The position numbers and the translations under genes were made by a program. Positions 63,113 through 64,000 of a stretch of 64,000 bases of DNA are shown here, piece by piece (position 1 is the first letter of the stretch; every line of letters starts with the position of its first letter). Below the pieces are notes generated by a model, which did not search any database, was not told the origin of the DNA, and was given only the letters and a program-made list of their open reading frames with translations. Source of the stretch: Pseudoxanthomonas wuyuanensis (GTDB lineage Bacteria; Pseudomonadota; Gammaproteobacteria; Xanthomonadales; Xanthomonadaceae); contig NZ_OCND01000010.1 of assembly GCF_900215535.1 (NCBI RefSeq), forward strand, positions 62,001-126,000, read 5' to 3'.

Positions 63113-63676
63113 ATGATGACTGATTCCGTGACCGGGTCCATGACCGCTCCCATTGCCGACGATCTGCGTGCCCGCGCAGCGCGCATCCGGCTGGCCTGCT
63201 TCGATGTGGACGGCACGCTGACCGACGGCCGCCTGTACTTCGACAGCGAAGGCCGTGAGCTGAAGGCCTTCCATGTGCTCGATGGCCAGGGGCTGGTGCT
63301 GCTGCGGCGTTGCGGCATTGCCGTCGTGCTGATCACCGCGCGCCAAGGCCGGGCCGCCGAACTGCGCGCCGCCGAGCTGGGCATCGCCATCCACAGCGGG
63401 GTCAAGGACAAACTGGCGGCGGTGAATGCCTTGTGCGCCGAAATGGACATCAGCCTGGAGCAGGTCGCCTTTGTCGGCGACGACCTGCCCGATCTGCCGG
63501 CGTTCAGGGCGGTCGGACTGGCGGTCGCGCCGGCCAACGCCCATCCGTGGACCGCGCAGCACGCGCACTGGCAGACCCGCGCCGCTGGCGGCGAAGGCGC
63601 CGCGCGCGAGTTCTGCGACCTGCTGTTGACGGCGCAGGGACATCTGCCGGCCATCCTGGCGGGAACGCTGCCATGA
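63113..63676 (+). CDS. kdsC: 3-deoxy-manno-octulosonate-8-phosphate phosphatase
   Basis: 187-residue HAD phosphatase that dephosphorylates KDO-8-P. HAD motif I is LACFDVDGTLTDGRLYF, motif II LITARQGRAAE, and motif IV FVGDDLPDLPAFRAVG. There are three possible ATGs at 63113, 63116 and 63137; I used the first, 8 bp after kdsD. It overlaps lptC (ATGA). Confidence 0.95.
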   Translation: MMTDSVTGSMTAPIADDLRARAARIRLACFDVDGTLTDGRLYFDSEGRELKAFHVLDGQGLVLLRRCGIAVVLITARQGRAAELRAAELGIAIHSGVKDKLAAVNALCAEMDISLEQVAFVGDDLPDLPAFRAVGLAVAPANAHPWTAQHAHWQTRAAGGEGAAREFCDLLLTAQGHLPAILAGTLP

Positions 63677-64000
63677 GCTGGCGCGGCATTCTGGGCCTGG
63701 TCCTGCTGCTGGCCGCCGTACTGAGCGGCTGGTCGGCCTGGAAACACCGCCAGCTGCCCGCTCCGGCCGCCGCCGGCGCCGAGCGCTCCGACTACGTCAT
63801 GCACGACTTCGAGCTGACCGCGCTGGACAAGGACGGCAAGGAATCGGTGACGCTGCGGGCGCCGGAAATGCACCGCAGCCCGGCCGACGAGTCCTTTTCC
63901 ATCGCCACCCCGCTGTTCCTGATGCCCGACGCCGAGGGCAAATACTGGCAGATGCGCTCGAAGACCGGCTGGCTCAGCGCCAAGGGCGAGGAACTGCGGC
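63673..64000 (+). CDS. lptC: LPS export protein LptC, 3' end beyond the window
   Basis: The first 109 residues are visible. An N-terminal transmembrane helix (GILGLVLLLAAVLSGWSAW) is followed by the LptC periplasmic fold (YVMHDFELTALDKDGKES, YWQMRSKTGWLSAKG). LptC links the inner-membrane LptBFG transporter to LptA. The order kdsD-kdsC-lptC is the normal LPS cluster and lptA/lptB are expected just outside. Confidence 0.93.
   Translation, partial: MSWRGILGLVLLLAAVLSGWSAWKHRQLPAPAAAGAERSDYVMHDFELTALDKDGKESVTLRAPEMHRSPADESFSIATPLFLMPDAEGKYWQMRSKTGWLSAKGEELR

Overview
The window is high-GC, densely coded DNA from a gammaproteobacterium of the Xanthomonadaceae/Lysobacteraceae type. The best lineage markers are the MurL/MurD2 pair (a glutamate-epimerising peptidoglycan route described from Xanthomonas), a fused aspartate kinase/diaminopimelate decarboxylase, a bifunctional ManC/XanB, several TonB receptors, and many intergenic copies of a GGAGCGACGTAAGTCGCGA palindrome. 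I see no tRNA, rRNA, CRISPR array, phage or transposase gene. It reads as chromosomal core plus lineage-specific operons.

Layout. 1-7.0 kb: the end of a polyprenyl diphosphate synthase, facing a leftward operon lysAC - small membrane protein - murL - murD2. 7.3-12.8 kb: a PhzF-like enzyme, then a TonB receptor - YfiR-like - GGDEF/EAL operon joined by overlapping starts. 12.8-16.6 kb (leftward): an amidohydrolase, a glycine-zipper surface protein, an alpha/beta hydrolase and an OsmC protein. 16.9-24.1 kb: an EF-G-like GTPase, an HU protein with a lysine/alanine tail, a DUF533 protein, an M23 peptidase, a DUF3861 protein, a LysE exporter, a lipoprotein and two tandem DUF1439 proteins. 24.1-27.3 kb (leftward): a large DUF5916 protein and a bacterial SET-domain methyltransferase. 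27.5-34.9 kb: a cytochrome c lipoprotein and the Suf iron-sulfur operon (sufR-sufB-lprI-like-sufC-sufD-sufS), then a GNAT enzyme and a Rieske ferredoxin.

34.9-45.4 kb is an iron-acquisition island with three Fur-box-like sites. It has a FecA-like receptor, a Fiu/PiuA-like receptor with PiuC hydroxylase, and a five-gene unit (PepSY membrane protein, DUF2271, DUF4198, ApbE flavin transferase, membrane-anchored diflavin reductase) that looks like an electron chain for reducing imported ferric-siderophore. 45.7-49.0 kb: HutD, a ComEA-like protein, an M20 dipeptidase and a YeaQ-type protein. 49.1-52.3 kb: manC divergent from amgK-murU (cell-wall sugar recycling). 52.3-52.9 kb: a gene-free stretch built of repeats, including a perfect 28-bp inverted repeat. 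52.9-60.0 kb: hda - AI-2E transporter - DUF2066, divergent from purM - DUF2238 - purN and two DUF3108 proteins. 60.1-64.0 kb: an EF-hand membrane protein, ibaG-murA, and divergent kdsD-kdsC-lptC running off the end.

Cell-envelope synthesis is the recurring theme: DAP supply (LysAC), D-Glu by MurL/MurD2, MurA, AmgK/MurU recycling, KDO and LPS transport, and GDP-mannose for exopolysaccharide. Fe-S assembly and iron uptake form the second theme. Genes inside operons are often joined by ATGA or GTGA stop/start overlaps, and several annotated starts are GTG or TTG for that reason.
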